64,000 nt of DNA, taken from the NCBI RefSeq assembly GCF_000150275.1, contig NW_002060947.1, positions 1,272,193 through 1,336,192 of the forward strand, in the 5' to 3' direction. The DNA comes from Trichoplax adhaerens (Eukaryota; Placozoa; Uniplacotomia; Trichoplacea; Trichoplacidae). Position 1 is the first letter of the stretch. Every line of letters starts with the position of its first letter. The translations under genes and the position numbers were made by a program. This document shows, one piece after another, positions 38,186-52,470 of this stretch. The notes under the pieces were generated by a model. It did not search any database. It was not told the origin of the DNA and saw only the letters and a list, made by a program, of their open reading frames with translations.

Positions 38186-41100
38186 TAAATACAAATGAAT
38201 ACCAGTAGAGTATTTTTATTCCTTCATAAATATCTCTCTAACCATAAGTCAACTGAATTGGTATTGTCGCTATAACTATAGGGGCTCAAATAGTCAATAT
38301 CTATCTCTTTCGTTTTTAGTTCTGGGCTATTTCCAAGGCAACTATTAAATAATATTTATTATCCAACTTTTAGATATAAATATTTATTGCCAAAGAGAAA
38401 TTATCATATTCACAGAAATTAATTTTTAATTATCAATCGGATCTTCATCAGCCGTTAAAAAGTAATTACTCACTTTGTTTACGCGAAAAACTATCATACA
38501 GTACGTCGCCAAACAAATAGAGAGATTCACATGGTGTAAATTGCATTTTAAGCTAAAAAAATCAATGTAAATCTGAATTAGTTCACATCAAAACGGAAAA
38601 ATCACCTTAGTAAATCAATTAATTTACTCCTTTAATTCTTACTTTCTTATTAGAAGTAAGCTCAAAATTATAACATTATTAGCGAGAATATTTCAATTCT
38701 ATATAAATATAGTATTTGAGGTAACCTGCTTAAGGACTAAATATTACTATAAAATAAACATAATCTAGATGTAATAAATGCATCTCACAGTAACTATCTT
38801 AGTCAAATGGTATTTTCTAAAAGGCTTTTATTACAAGGGTTTAGGAATAGTAGAGCAATATTTAATTACTAGAAGAATCTAGTCTAAAATCTAAAATATT
38901 CCGAGCTCAAAGCGAAGTAAAGTCTCTTCTCCCCTGTGAGCTCATCTACGCAGTTCTTATAAACATTTCGTTAAATCCATTTATGACAACTTGATTGATC
39001 TGCAATCAGACATGGGTCATCAAACAAAATAATTTTCTCTAATAGTATATCATTATTTTCTACAATCTAAATCATTCTACTTAAGATGTCTCTACTCTTC
39101 TATTAACGTCTAGGCCCTTTCTCCGAAGGGCATCTTAACAACTACAGTATTTCTAGCTACATAAATCTTGTACCATAATTAGTCAACCGGCTACTAATAG
39201 TCATCAACAATTTCGAATATAGTAGTTAGCTATCATCTAATATTAGCTTCACGATAATATCTACTCAAAGTAGCCTAACTATATCAAATATGGCTATCCG
39301 TATAATCAAATATGGGTGCATCACTACACTAGATTACTACTACCATAAGATAGCGACTATGTCTAGGTTAATACCAGAAAATATTAAGGGTCATTTATTA
39401 GCTACAATACTTTAGGCACACTACTCGATCAGAAATAAAGTAGTAACTATAAAATACATTTCCGATAGATCCTTTCGTGATAGGTAATTCTTATTGAATA
39501 GTCACAATAAAGAGTTTTTTCGATCATTTAAAATTTTATAGTATTACACTACCTCAATAGAATATAATAACAGGATTGACAACATGATTATATTTTACAA
39601 CTAATAAGTTCACCTCATAAATAGCTGTTCAAAAACGGACTGAAAGTATTAGAAATATAAATTAGAACGTAAATTCTCTATATCATCGCTAGGTGCACTG
39701 GATAGTATCTAATATTCAACAAACTATACACAGGACAATTAACAATATCCAGCAGTAACCAGCTGCTGCAAATTTATGGTATGCATTGAAACAAATAAAT
39801 TGATACAATGTTTTTGCACACTTTCCTTTTCTTATGCTGTTACGGATCAGGCAATTGAAAAATCATAACAATATTCTATTTTGAAACAATGAGAATCGCC
39901 ATAGGGACTGTTCGATACAAATATTTAAAATCTTAATACTATATTTAGTGAACAGTATTTCCCACATCTTACAGTGTGTTCATCAATCATCGAATGTGTA
40001 TATCTCTTAACTTGCTATCAATTATAGATTATACTAATAAAAAAGAAAAGTAAACTCTGACTCTTTCCGAATATTTTCTTTAAGATAATTTTAAATAAAT
40101 TGAATTGATGAAAAATTAATGATGGATTCGCTTCATCTACTCAAAAATTAATTTAAAAATCGTTTGCTTTATTATCATATTCCTTATTATTTATTAAGTT
40201 ACAAGGGCACAGTCTATTTGCTTGCCCTTTATGAGATAGAACCATTTCTATTGCAAATAGATAAAGCACAATATATCAGCCTAAGTATATCTGTCTTGAT
40301 TTGAAATGGATGTATGATGAGTTTATTAACCTATAAAACAGTGAACATTCATCTCGCACTGCTGATTCAAATTTCTCTAATTCGATAAATAAATAATGTA
40401 ATATCAATTCTGAAACTATCTCAAATTCGATCCAACCATTGTTTCGTATGATAGCGATCTTTATTTTGAAATCGCTATGCATGGTGTGCTAGTTTGATTT
40501 ATTCACTGCAATCGTTAGCAATGATTGTGTTGTAATGATTCTTACTAAATAAAAATGATGAATCATCTAAATACTCATTTAAAATATATTCTCCTGGTTT
40601 ATTCTTCGTCGAATTTTGTATATTTCCTAATTAAAATCTTCTATTAGTAAAATATTCACTCAGAAACAGATCATATTATATTATTATATACAGTATAAGG
40701 CCAACTGAGAACTCATCTCTTACTACAATTTAATACTTAGCTTATAAATTATTAAGCTTAGTTCGATGCACATCGCTTCTGATATAATATCATTAAATAC
40801 AGAGAGGTAACTGTACCCTTTGAACAGCTATGATCACGTAAATATACAGCAACCTCACCATTGACCTTTAACCTAACTTCATTATACCTAATTAAATATG
40901 GATTAGCAGATATTAAATTTTTCGTTCTATTCTTCACATATACATACATTTCTAAGAATTGTCATAAGATATACGTATACGGCTTTTACAATCAAAAATT
41001 TCTGAATGATTAATAACGTTCTTGACTGATAAAATCGTTCCTGTCTTTTTCAAGTACACAATTTCCTATCCTGATGAGAGATTGAATTGATGCTTATGCA

Positions 41101-44100
41101 TATTTTCATCGCCATTAGCTAAAATTTACTAATTTAATCGATATTGAGGATGCATTAGTAATCGATTACATAGATAGTGATATTAAATAATAAAGCCTCG
41201 GATAACTCAGTCCAAAAATTGGTAATGGTCAATATTAATCTTCTATATATCTGTTAGAAGATATTGAAAACAACCGAATTTTAGGTGCAAAGAGTGACAA
41301 TTACAATTCATATATTCATTGTCACTATCTGAGCTCTAATCAAATAGACGTTAACATTGCAAACAAAACTAGCGTTAGGCCGGAGATAATATATTTGATT
41401 TTCTTGCCTACCACATCGTAAAAGGATAATCTAACACTATATTTATAAGCATCCTAATACATTTTGTAATGTTATCGTGTTTAAATTACTTTTAAGAATC
41501 TATCCATTCCGAAATTCGACTTGATATCTGTCTCTTATATCCAGATTATCATTTAACTATTACTCATGTAGGATCTAACGCTATTAGAAAATGGGATAGT
41601 ACGTTTGATTTCTATTCTTATACACTCTATAGACCAACAAATATGAGAATTTCAGTACCTTCTATATTTTATCAGTATTGTACTATATTAATTCTAGAAT
41701 CAATTGTAAATGTGCTATTCGCGAAATTAAGTACAAGACAAGAGTGGCATCTAACAGCAGCTAAATACTTGTAGTTTTAAAATAACAGGTCACGGATTCT
41801 TATTAATTGTTGCCCGCGGTCAGTTACAAATCATTAGAGCAAGGACATTGCAAAATCGTAAATGGTGAATAAGATTGGTAGCCTTGTTTATCATTGCCTC
41901 AATATTGGATTAAAGGTAGTACCGACCAATACTTTCGTTTTTTCTTTGTTACATATTATTACCCTCAATAGTTCCGATTTCGCTAGTATATTGGTCGAAA
42001 AACTGGGATTGTTTAACAACACAATTAGTAAGCAGCCCACTGTCATTCCAATTGATCTTTGGGTAAATTAATCGTAAATTTGACTCTTATCTCCTAAACA
42101 TGATTGGAAATGGAATAATTATTTAATTACTTCATAAGTCAAGCTACAATAATAACGATGATCATGATTAATGTATATGTTATACATATTTCTCCTCATA
42201 TCTAGTTTTTTAACTATGTATTGTTTGACATTATTTAGAGATAGCTACGAATTTTACCTACCATGACAACAACCACTGTGTTAAATAATTTCATCGTCTT
42301 AAATGATAGCTAATAAATGGATGATAACTTATACGCAGCAAATAATATCGCAAGACCAACAATGTCTTAGATATTTAATCCTTTCAATTTTTTATTTACA
42401 AAATTTTCATCAATGAAACCAAGCTAAAATTATATCTGTAGTTCTTTCTACAGTTGAAATTAGTTTAGATGTGACGATGTAAGTGAAGAATAATTCACTT
42501 ATACCCTAATATAGCTAATAATGATTGGTGGGATATATTAATATACAATTAAGCGGAATTCGCAGCAGAATTCGTTAAAAAATCTTTTCAGAATTTTTGT
42601 AATAATTAGTTTGTTAATTTCTATCCATTCGCATAATATATGATCGATTTTACGGCATTTATAAATTAATTCTTATAACAGATATTATTTATTCATTGTA
42701 ATTCAATTTTGCTTCAATGGTAATTAAAAAATTAAAACTGTAGATAATTGACAACGCCCCATACCATGCCCATCAGTAAATAAAGTAGAAAATTTATCAA
42801 GCCATACTTCCTTAACACTTCCAGCGACGTCATTACTAGCCTTGAAAGTTCTATCAGTGATAGCGATTATTCATGACTGTTTCAAAAATGAGACTGCTAC
42901 GTCTAATATATATGTAAGGTCTAGAAATGAAATTTTGCAAAGCTTAGCATTAGCGTACGTATACGAGCATTGCTAAAAATTTAGTTAGTGTACTTGTATT
43001 ATACACTAGATACTCAAGAAGAATAAATAATGTAAGGATAGAATAGCACCGCCATCAAGTGACCTTGAAGAGTTATAACTATCTCTTATTCTTGTCAAGT
43101 ACACAGTAAGTCCTTAAGTGTTGCATAAATAACCTACTGCATCGCACCGATGATACCTCTAGCTCTGATACATAACTTCATTATACTACTACATTTTCAA
43201 GCTAAACGATTTTATAGTAACACTTTTAATCGCTTAGTGCCCTACTATCATTAAGCTTTTTGTATTAACATACTCATTTTACAAAAGATAAATATTAAAT
43301 AGTATCAACTATTTGAGGCCATAATGAAAAATGAATAAATAATATCGTATTGCAGTTCTATTTACGATCATAAAATTGGAATGCATCAAATTAATATCTA
43401 ATCACACTCAACTTGATTTGAATGAAATCAACAATGAAATAGCAATAAAGTCTTATTCTTATCTTAATTATACTTTACTTCTTTAACAATTAGAATGATG
43501 CATTTATATTGCTGGTTAATTAACGCCATGTAACGCTACTAAATAAAATGAATAATAATTTGAGGGTTATGTATTTTTTCTATACCATAAACTTTGGTTT
43601 ACACTAAGAAATCTTGTCTTATCCATTTTGCAATTAAATTTATTTCAGAATATAAATTTTAACTTATTATGGCACAGTGACAACAATTTTTCTTCAATTA
43701 TAGCTGAATCTATGCCTATTTGGTAATGTAACACGAGTAGTCAGATGAGAAGTTCTATTTAAAATGAAGTGAGAAAATTAATTTTGAAAGATTTTGTTAT
43801 TAGCTATGGTACGTAATTTATTTGTAGTATTTGCATTTTTTTTGTAATATCAGTACCTGCGTACAATTCCTGCAAATGACCCAATATCTCTCTATTTACA
43901 TGTTTTACTACCGAGTTTGATGCACTAAATTTAAAGCTATTTCGTCTCGATACAATGTAATTGCTTTACAAGAACTATTCTTGACATAGACTGAATAGCA
44001 CTACTTGGATATTTAAAGCTATTACAGTCATTTGGCGATTGTAATAATTCTGTTTTTGAGACATACTTGTTTCTATTGAGATTTCAGCCATATTTTTTAA

Positions 44101-44117
44101 TATCTGTATGAGTTAGC

Positions 44118-44137
44118 TATATATATATATATATATA
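44118..44137. repeat. (TA)10 microsatellite
   Basis: This is a perfect run of ten TA dinucleotides in the AT-rich desert. Confidence 0.9.
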
Positions 44138-46534
44138 ACATGCGTACGGTAAATATATGTAAGATACAATTAATGCTTGTGTAAATATCATGGTACCTAT
44201 CTTGTCACGAAAAAAATCATTTCAAAATGTTATATAATATTCAATGGATTATTGAATTATACTTGACTGCGCATGAATTTAGTTTTCAATAAATACATTT
44301 AGTAATACTCCATATTAATAATTAATTAATAATTAGTATAACTACAATAAATAATCCATGATTGGCTGTTAACTTCGATCGTTACTAATAGAGAGGAAGG
44401 AGTTTATTATTTAATTTTCGTACAGAAAACTAAAATTCAACATGTAAACATTGTTAATATAAGTTTTACACATTACTATTGATGTAGAAATATTTTTATT
44501 TATATCACACACAATAGTTACTACTGGTTTTCTTAACAGAATGCATGATAGAGGTTTAATCAGCCGATTTCGAAAACCAGTATGGAAAATTATATCACTG
44601 ACAACATTTCAGATTGGACAGCCCTATAAAATTGAATATTTGTTTTGATAACGATTATTTAATGATCTAATGTTGCTTAGCTTGTTTCATACAATCGTGC
44701 TGACTCTAAAATAAAAGCCGCCAAGTCAACAATGTCTATAAATAATCAATCCTTGACTATAAGCCGACAAATTGATTGGCTGTTGTAAAGTAATTCAGTT
44801 GTTTAGTAATAAAAGGAAGGGTCCTTTTCAGTATTGTAAGCTATCACCGTACGATATCGCAGTTATACGATGTCTAGCTTTGATCCTATAATTTGATTGA
44901 ATTGTGTATCGGCCTCATACTATCCAAATAAGCCATGACGCAATAGGATATAGAGGAAGAGATTTACGCTTATGATTAGATCGATCGATATATGTAGGAT
45001 CTTGACAATGTTGCAAGATATCTGAAGGTAGAGCCAATAGATTCTATTTGATGAAGATATTAATAACAATATAATTTAAACAGTATTAGCCTGCATTGGA
45101 TACAGTAAATTTCATCCTAGGAAAATGTTTTACAATTTCAATTTAAATCAATGTAACTGTACAGATTAATTATACACGAATTGTTAAGCTATCTTGTAAA
45201 GTAATAAAATGAGATAGTATAAATGTACTTATACATCATTTACAACAGAATCGAAGGAAATGGTCTAATTTAATAACTAGAGCATCCATATAGCAATCAC
45301 TCTTAGACTAGACCTGTATGATAAAATGGTTGAATTTTTGTTGAATGGTTGAAAAGTGCAGCTGCTCAATATTTACCGTTATACGATTTATCCATTTATC
45401 TAGTAAATAGATATAATACCTACATCTACAAATAGATCAATCTATAATGCATAGGAGGAGTCAATAATTTATGGCCACTTCTGAATTCATTTACAAAAAT
45501 ATCTCGTTGTGTATTACTATTGCAATAGTCAAGCCTTTACAGTTATTATTTTTAGCTATAATCCCTGCTTCATTTGAACTATCATCAAAGTGACAATCTC
45601 TAACCAGCATAGAATTTTAAAATGACCATGATCAACTTCAATGACTTCCGATTATCGATATATTATATTCATATGTTAATAGATAGAATGATTGTTTTGA
45701 GATGATCGACATTGAAAAATGTCGTGGCCTACAAACCCCAGTTTATTATCCTCCATACTAAAGACACAACATTGATTGTTCTATTCATTAATATTGCCGT
45801 CAACGAAGATTACTATCATAGTGCTGTAGATCGGTGTAGATTGATGACCATAATAACCACACTTTAGCCAGTAAAGTGTGGTCTACGGTAATATTGCTCG
45901 ATACTCGTTATTAATCCATTTGTATCAGTAGGCGAATATAGCTTTCACTATTCAATTTTCATCAGTTAGAATACTACAGGAAAAGAAGAAATATTATTGG
46001 CTTGCCGTTTAGCTACTTTAGCTACTCATGAAAACGATGATGTAAATCGTCCTCTTAAATTGACTATTCTTGTGTCTTTTCAAGTTCTCAAATTGAAGTA
46101 AATTAAGACACACTTTGGACAAGATTGAATTATTTTGGTTATTTTAACGGAAAAAGCACGTAGATGATGATAATAGATTGTAAGGAAAGAGAGTAAGAAC
46201 AGAGAAAAACAAAAACTTAGATAAGATAATAAGAGAATAGAATTGAATAGAATGGTAGAAAAAAGGAATACAAATCGATTTAATGAGATGGTGAATAGAA
46301 CCAGTTGGACTGGCTATTCTTTCTATAGCCATCGTATTCAACTTGATTGATTCATTGATTGTATCTTAACTAATTTAGTTATGTTATATTAATATACAAG
46401 TTATTATCTTATTGCCTATTGAGTTGGAATCTTTTATCTCTTGATTATTGGCCATTTTCTATTGTTGTTGTTACTTACATAACAACAAGACAATAATAGC
46501 ATCAACACAATACGTAAACATAAAAAAAATAGCA

Positions 46535-46672
46535 TTACCAATGTCCCCCAACAACCAACGGGATAGCGGCTAGCATGATTGGGATTGTTGATGTCGGCAA
46601 TGGCCATAAGAAGAAGGCATTTGCCAAAGTAGTCGGGACAAGATTAGTAGAAGAGGATGATGAGTAGAGGTA
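46535..46672 (-). CDS. possible terminal exon encoding a membrane segment
   Basis: On the minus strand, after an AACAG acceptor at 46673, an open frame runs 45 residues to TAA. It is serine-rich at first, then hydrophobic (LANAFFLWPLP, IPIMLAAIPLVVGG), and ends GGHW. Codons are less AT-biased than the surroundings. The plus strand is also open over much of the same segment (IGIVDVGNGHKKKAFAKVVG), so the coding strand is uncertain. It loosely resembles the terminal segment at 59331-59460. Confidence 0.2.
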   Translation of the reverse strand, partial: YLYSSSSSTNLVPTTLANAFFLWPLPTSTIPIMLAAIPLVVGGHW

Positions 46673-49047
46673 CTGTTTGATACGCTTAGCTTGAATCACA
46701 TTAGCTAAATTTAGAGGGGGTACGATATTTTACTGGATAGTATTAGCCTTTGACTAACACCATTTAGCAACAAGCTACTGTAATAGCATTGCTGAGATGC
46801 AAAGTGCAGCAAATTACCTTATTATTGATTAATCAGAACTTGTTGGCTCACTATAGGCAACTCTTGATGACAACGTTGATACTAGAATTATCTTCATCAC
46901 CTTTTTTCACCCCCTTTTTGGACTTCAGTTGAATCACGCTAGACTGAAGGACGCGGTAGAATATTACTTCGACATTCTATTCAACTAACCGCATTTGCAA
47001 CATTGGAGTCAATAGGATACCTATCCATAAACCTCAAGGTGACAATTAATTGATGATTATAATATCGTTGCCTCACTAGGCTATTACTTGATTATTAGTA
47101 TCTTGCCTTGGTCTTTATTGACATCAATCTAATTTTGACTTTGCCATCGATAAAAAAATTATTCTACTCATACTACAGGTAACAACTAGTTATTTTTTAT
47201 CTTTTCTTCTTCAGTAAATACAACCAATATCAAGTCATTTTCATATTGGATGCTAACTATTACTTTTATTTGAGGTTTCTTTTACGTTTCCATTTTTTTC
47301 CCTTCCTCTACTCTTGTATCTATCTTATCTACATCTCGCAATTTCGGCTATTTTCTCTCTTTGATTGGAATTTTTGATACACATAGAATACTAATTTAGA
47401 TGATATATGTATTATATTTTGGGGGAAATGGAATAATAATCATTGCAAGCAATCATTTGAATATGATTTTTGGACGATAAGAATCATTTCGATTTGATTA
47501 AATTATTATGATTGTTCAACTAAAAGTTTTTTGACTCTTTTATGAAAACGATCAAGAAGATATCCTTACAGCTATTTTAATTCTTTTACTATTTGATAAA
47601 CTTGAAGATAGATTACTGAGTCTAGAGAAGAGATTTTAGTCAATACATGGATAGCATGGTAATCATGACCAATAAAAAATCCTCACATTTTACTCTTGTA
47701 GTAATGTCATACGCTCGTATTTCATATAATGTCATAATGAGCGAAAGCATAGCGTCCGGAAAAATTGCTAATTTCTGTTTTGGGGGTTGTTATTATTCCT
47801 AAAGTGATGCTAGCATTATTTTACAAACTGCCTAAAACATGGCTTTCTTTTACTCTGCATTTGATTGATTTGGTAATGGATGTTAGTGAAATGGATTCAA
47901 AATTACAATTAGATCAGACTTTTCAGAATTTGTATTGATTAACATTATTAGATCATGATGACTAATTCGACGTAACTGATTGCACAATACGACCTAACTG
48001 ATAACTTTCCTTACTGTATAAAAGTATTTCTTGATCGGTATAACTAACCATCTTGATTTGGTTTTCCTATTCCGTTTTAAATTGACAATGTTGAAAAGTA
48101 TCATCAGATCAAATAGGTTTTATTGGTGGCAAGATGCTGGATTGCTATCTATTTTTAATTCCATCGTCTTATCAACTCAATCTTGTCCTTTTTCTTTATC
48201 GCCCTTTGCTAACACTAGACATATTGTAGCTGTAGAGGTAATTTAATAATCCCTTAACCTTTTATTGCAATATTATTGAAATATTAATCCAGTGTTATCA
48301 TACCGTAAATATTTTGCCAAGATTTTTTTATCTAGTATGTGATAACATTAACTGCCTTAAAAAGAATTGTTGAGACTATGCTTGGTGCCAAGAAATAATC
48401 CAGTTGCCATTTTTTTTTATTTTCACTCGCCTATATTACCCATAATCTACTCGTTGTGCCTTATTGCTATATGATTACTCAGCGGCTACCATTTCCTTAT
48501 TTTTTATTTTTTAATGCGCTGATTTACAATAATGATCAAATAGCAAACCTCAATTTATTTTCTCCCTTTGACTAAATGTAACTATTTTGTTAACAACAGC
48601 TACTTGTGAATAATATTATTTTAGCTCTCTGTAGTATCTGAAATAGTCAATGCACAATTTTTTTTCGATATCGAATGAAATTTGCATAGGATAGTAACAT
48701 TTGACGTTGGATCTAATAATAACCTTGTTTGCTGTTTTCTCTCCTATTTCTATGTCTATATTTAAGTCAAGAACGTGCACGGCTGCCACTAACTTAATTT
48801 CTGGTAAGTTTCAAAAAAGGCTAAAATAGATCACTGATCCAACTTTGTCTTGCCTAGTTGGTTACTATTAAGATGCAATGACAAAAATAAAACAAATTAT
48901 TTTCAACGCTTGTTATTGATGACAACAAGGCAACTATCTAATCCTATTACCATACAATTATTTCGTTGTCAAATAAAAATATAGAGTCCAGAAAATCGAC
49001 TACACAGAAATAGCAATCACTTATATCACGCTAATTCTTTCAAGCCG
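46673..49047. other. stretch with no recognised gene; start of the changed-texture zone
   Basis: From roughly 46.1 kb the DNA becomes visibly richer in G and C, with frequent TTGATTG, CCATT and GATTG words. No exon was recognised between 46673 and 49047. Confidence 0.4.
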
Positions 49048-49228
49048 ATGTCATCGCCTGCTAAGCATTCCACTAATGCACGCCGGACGGTCTTGCTGCC
49101 CGATATTAAATCGGGTAGTAATGGTCATCGTAAACAGCGCGCTGTTGTATTAACGACTACATCGTTAGAAAAGCGAAATTACAATCGATCATCTAATTTC
49201 GTCGAATTTGACAAGAATTTCCATATAG
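49048..49228 (+). CDS. candidate coding exon of an unidentified protein
   Basis: ATG at 49048 opens a frame of 60 residues ending at a strong donor, ATAG|GTAAGT (phase 1). The peptide is polar and basic (ARRTVLLPDIKSGSNGHRKQ, then KRNYNRSSNFVEFDKNF) and uses mixed codons, unlike the AT-driven random frames nearby. TTTCAAG just before the ATG could be an acceptor, so this may be a first or an internal exon. The next exon was not identified. I do not recognise the family. Confidence 0.45.
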
Positions 49229-49421
49229 GTAAGTCATTGAGTAGTTTTATATTTGATTTGGTAGATAGGTTATCGCCTACTATGAAGGCATTGAATCAGG
49301 TTTGAATCAGAAATGATATCATGTTACACTGTCGGATTGCCCTTACATCATTTAAATCAACTCCTTTTCAAGTAAAGAACATTTTTGATTTTAAGACATC
49401 ATTTCATAGATCATATTTATC

Positions 49422-49820
49422 ATGATTATTTATCTTTTAATTTCATTCCTTCCCGCAAATCAATACTTAACCCAATCAACTAGAGTGAACCCATTTCTAT
49501 CGACAAAAAATTCTTCTTATTTTCAACCCAAAATAATATCTTGCTATCATGCAGCTTGTATGCTAATTAGCCATCTCTTAAATCAAATTAAACTAGCGAA
49601 AGAGCACCGAAAGATTACTTTCGCCCATTACAAATAGTTGAACACCATTTTAAGAAACGAATCAACGGAATGCATTCTAATACTACCATCAGCAACAATT
49701 TCTAATATTGATATTATCTTCTATTTGGACAACATTAACAATGTGTGGTATAGCATTTATGGACCCGCAAAAAGTTGTCAACGATTGGCAGTTTTAGCAT
49801 TCAATAACGATGTAAACTAA
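49422..49820 (+). pseudogene. 133-codon frame broken by a single TAG
   Basis: From ATG 49422 (MIIYLLISFLPANQ, a signal-peptide-like start) the frame runs to TAG at 49635-49637, then continues in the same frame to TAA at 49818. The second half contains NVWYSIYGPAKSCQRLAVL. One stop in 133 codons is somewhat low for this composition. It may be a decayed exon or chance. No family is recognised. Confidence 0.2.
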
Positions 49821-51814
49821 GCCTTTTTGTAGTATCGGCTAAGCATTCGGTTAGAACGGCTAATGTGATGGGAAAACAAAATGATATTAGAAATGTTTAT
49901 GGACATTTTTATCGCCTGTAATCTCCGTTGCATGGGGCTGGCAAAAAGAAATCAATTCATTATAGCACCCATCATTCAATAGTAATAATGCCCTTTTTAA
50001 TGGTATTAGAAGAATAAGGATGAGTTGAAAAAGAAATGAAGAGGGAGAACTGCTCAGGTATATGATGGAAAATGAAATTGCTGCTGCAGTCGATTAATGT
50101 AGATCCTGACTACTCTAGTTGTTAGAATGAAGGCCATAAAATCAAACTAAAAGTGCTTTGAAATGGATCCAATGGTACCAACGGAAGAATAATAATTATG
50201 CTGATTTATACTTTATCTAGCATCAATCAAATTAAGAAAGTACTTTTTATTATTTACTACTTCTAGCAAACCTCCTTTATCTGTACCCGATCGATATTAG
50301 GGTTGTAATCGGTGGCGTAGTGATACCTAAAAAGTTTTTATTTGAACTTTATTTTCAATGCATTTCCGAGTATACTTGATTGTTCACTTCAGACACAAGC
50401 ATTTCCTTTTTCTCTATAAAAATAACTCCATGATTTGTCATTCTATTTTTCATATTTGAAATTGGTATTATTGCTATGTTTGCTCATTGCGATAATCTAC
50501 CAATCAACTGTATAGAGTCATAGAATTCATTAAACGGAAACGACCTGGAGTACTTTAATAACAGCATGATCATGTTGATAGCCTTATAACAGCTGGTGCA
50601 AGCCCAAATAGGGAATAAGAAATTGAGATTTATGCATTGGAACAACGTCAACATCTATCGATATTCAAAGTATGGTATTCCTTTAATCAAGGGGAAAATG
50701 GATTACCACTAGTATTTTGTCCCAAATTATTTCATTGGAAATGTAATATTCTCACCATGAGCAAGAGATGTTGTTTTAATGCTGAAATCTAGTCTTATTG
50801 ATTGACCTTTATCCCCCCTTTCTGTTGCAATGGGTATTAAAATACCTAAGTTATGATTAGTCATATTTATTTATCAACACTTATCTAATTCAACCAGTCA
50901 AATTAAAGATTAACTTTGTCTCACACGAGGTCAAGTTAGATTTACTAATGGATTCAAAAGCGAAAATGGAAACTAGTAAATTAACCTTTCTTAACTTGAA
51001 TGAATGCATAGCAGACAAATGTTGAATTGATTTATCCAATTTTAGGCGTGGATGTCAAACGTTCTTAGTAACTATTTGAATCTTTCCAAAGTAATCCACT
51101 TGGTAAAACTTTAGCTTTTTAAAGTTATTCCATTACGGTCGCTTGACCACTACTTAGTATTAATAGTATAAGGTCTTACTTGAACTTTTTCTTCAATGTC
51201 TTGATGATATGAGATATTCTAGCACAAAGTTTGAATTAGTTGGTGTGATTTATGATATTCTATCGTAATAGACTAGGATACTTTTAACGGAAGAGAATCA
51301 TAAATGTGGATAGTTTTATCCAACGCTATCCTCCTGAATGGGTAAATTTAGGAAATGAAAATTTTGATTCTTTAGTTGGATCATGTCATCGTTTTCGCTA
51401 TCGCCATCCAATGTCATCTGTATTCCATCTACAAATGATGTTATAGTTTCAAAGTAATGCCTTTACTCCATTCTCGATATTGTCAAGATTGGAGTGGATG
51501 CAATGAACGCTACTGCTATTAGGCTAAAGAAGGGTAGAGGAATATCTTTCTGCATCGGGTAGGCAATTCGAGGAGGAGTATCTATCGGAACATGAAAATT
51601 AGTTGGACAATCTTTTTGTATCTTGAAATTGTTCCTAATGGAACAAATGGCTAATGGAATGCCCACTAAATTGAGAGATGTTACTTATTGCTTGGCATCC
51701 CCTTTATACAATTATAGTATACAATCGTGCAATTTTACCACTGATGTATGTCTTTTATTGCAACTACCAAAATTGATGATGCCCTATAAGGTTTTTATTT
51801 AGCAACGTCAGAAA
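49821..51814. other. stretch without recognised genes
   Basis: Only short open frames are present. A minus-strand frame ending at 51463 carries a hydrophobic C-terminal segment (FFSLIAVAFIASTPIL) and is discussed with the membrane-segment finding. Confidence 0.4.
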
Positions 51815-52470
51815 TACTTTTCAATATTCTCACAGTTATCGTATGATCATCTCAGGTAAGGGATATCCACGCATGAGACCTTCATCCATAGCGTTGAGAA
51901 AATGATTTACTCATGATCGACTTTTCTCTATCCAACAACATTGTATATTAGTGGACATAAGATGGTCAAGAATACTTTTGATATTCTCAAAGTTATCGTA
52001 CAGTCCAGGTTATCCCAGGTGAACGATCTACTTATTGACGAGGCCTCAAATCAAAGCGTTAACATTATGAGTTATCCATGATCAACTTTCCTCTCTCCAA
52101 CAACATTCTATATCTGACATCGTATAAGATCTTCAGAAAATGTTTCAATATTTTCAAAGTGATCCTATAACACAGGCTATCCCCGGTAAAGATATCGGGA
52201 CTTCTGAGACTTTCGATTATAGCGTTAACAGCATGCCTTCCAGATAATGATCAACTCTCCTGCTTCCAATCGCATTCTACAGTATATCTGGTGTCCTAAA
52301 ATCGTCCGAATTACTTTCAAATATTCTCAAAGTGATTGTATAATAATTATGACATCGGTCATTCCAAGCAAAAGATATCCACTTATGAGACCTCCATCGA
52401 TAGCGTTAAGACATTGACTTAGTCATGATGTAATTTTCTCTTTCCAACAACACTCTACATCCGGCATGAT
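51815..52470. repeat. four diverged tandem units of about 160-175 bases
   Basis: ATATTCTCAAAGT(T/G)AT recurs at about 51821, 51980, 52146 and 52320. Each is followed by AAGATATCCAC-TATGAGACC, ATAGCGTTAA and CTCTCTTTCCAACAACA-TCTA blocks. The units have diverged well beyond sequencing error. Confidence 0.75.

Larger units (their letters stand above)
26343..46100. other. about 20 kb of AT-rich DNA without recognisable genes
   Basis: Six-frame reading shows only short, hydrophobic or low-complexity frames with no paired splice sites and no family motifs. Diverged tandem repeats near 33.2-33.6, 35.8-36.3 and 37.8-38.2 kb are listed separately. The stretch could be a gene desert or a giant intron of the gene that may start at 26302. 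Small non-coding RNA genes cannot be excluded by eye. Confidence 0.5.
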
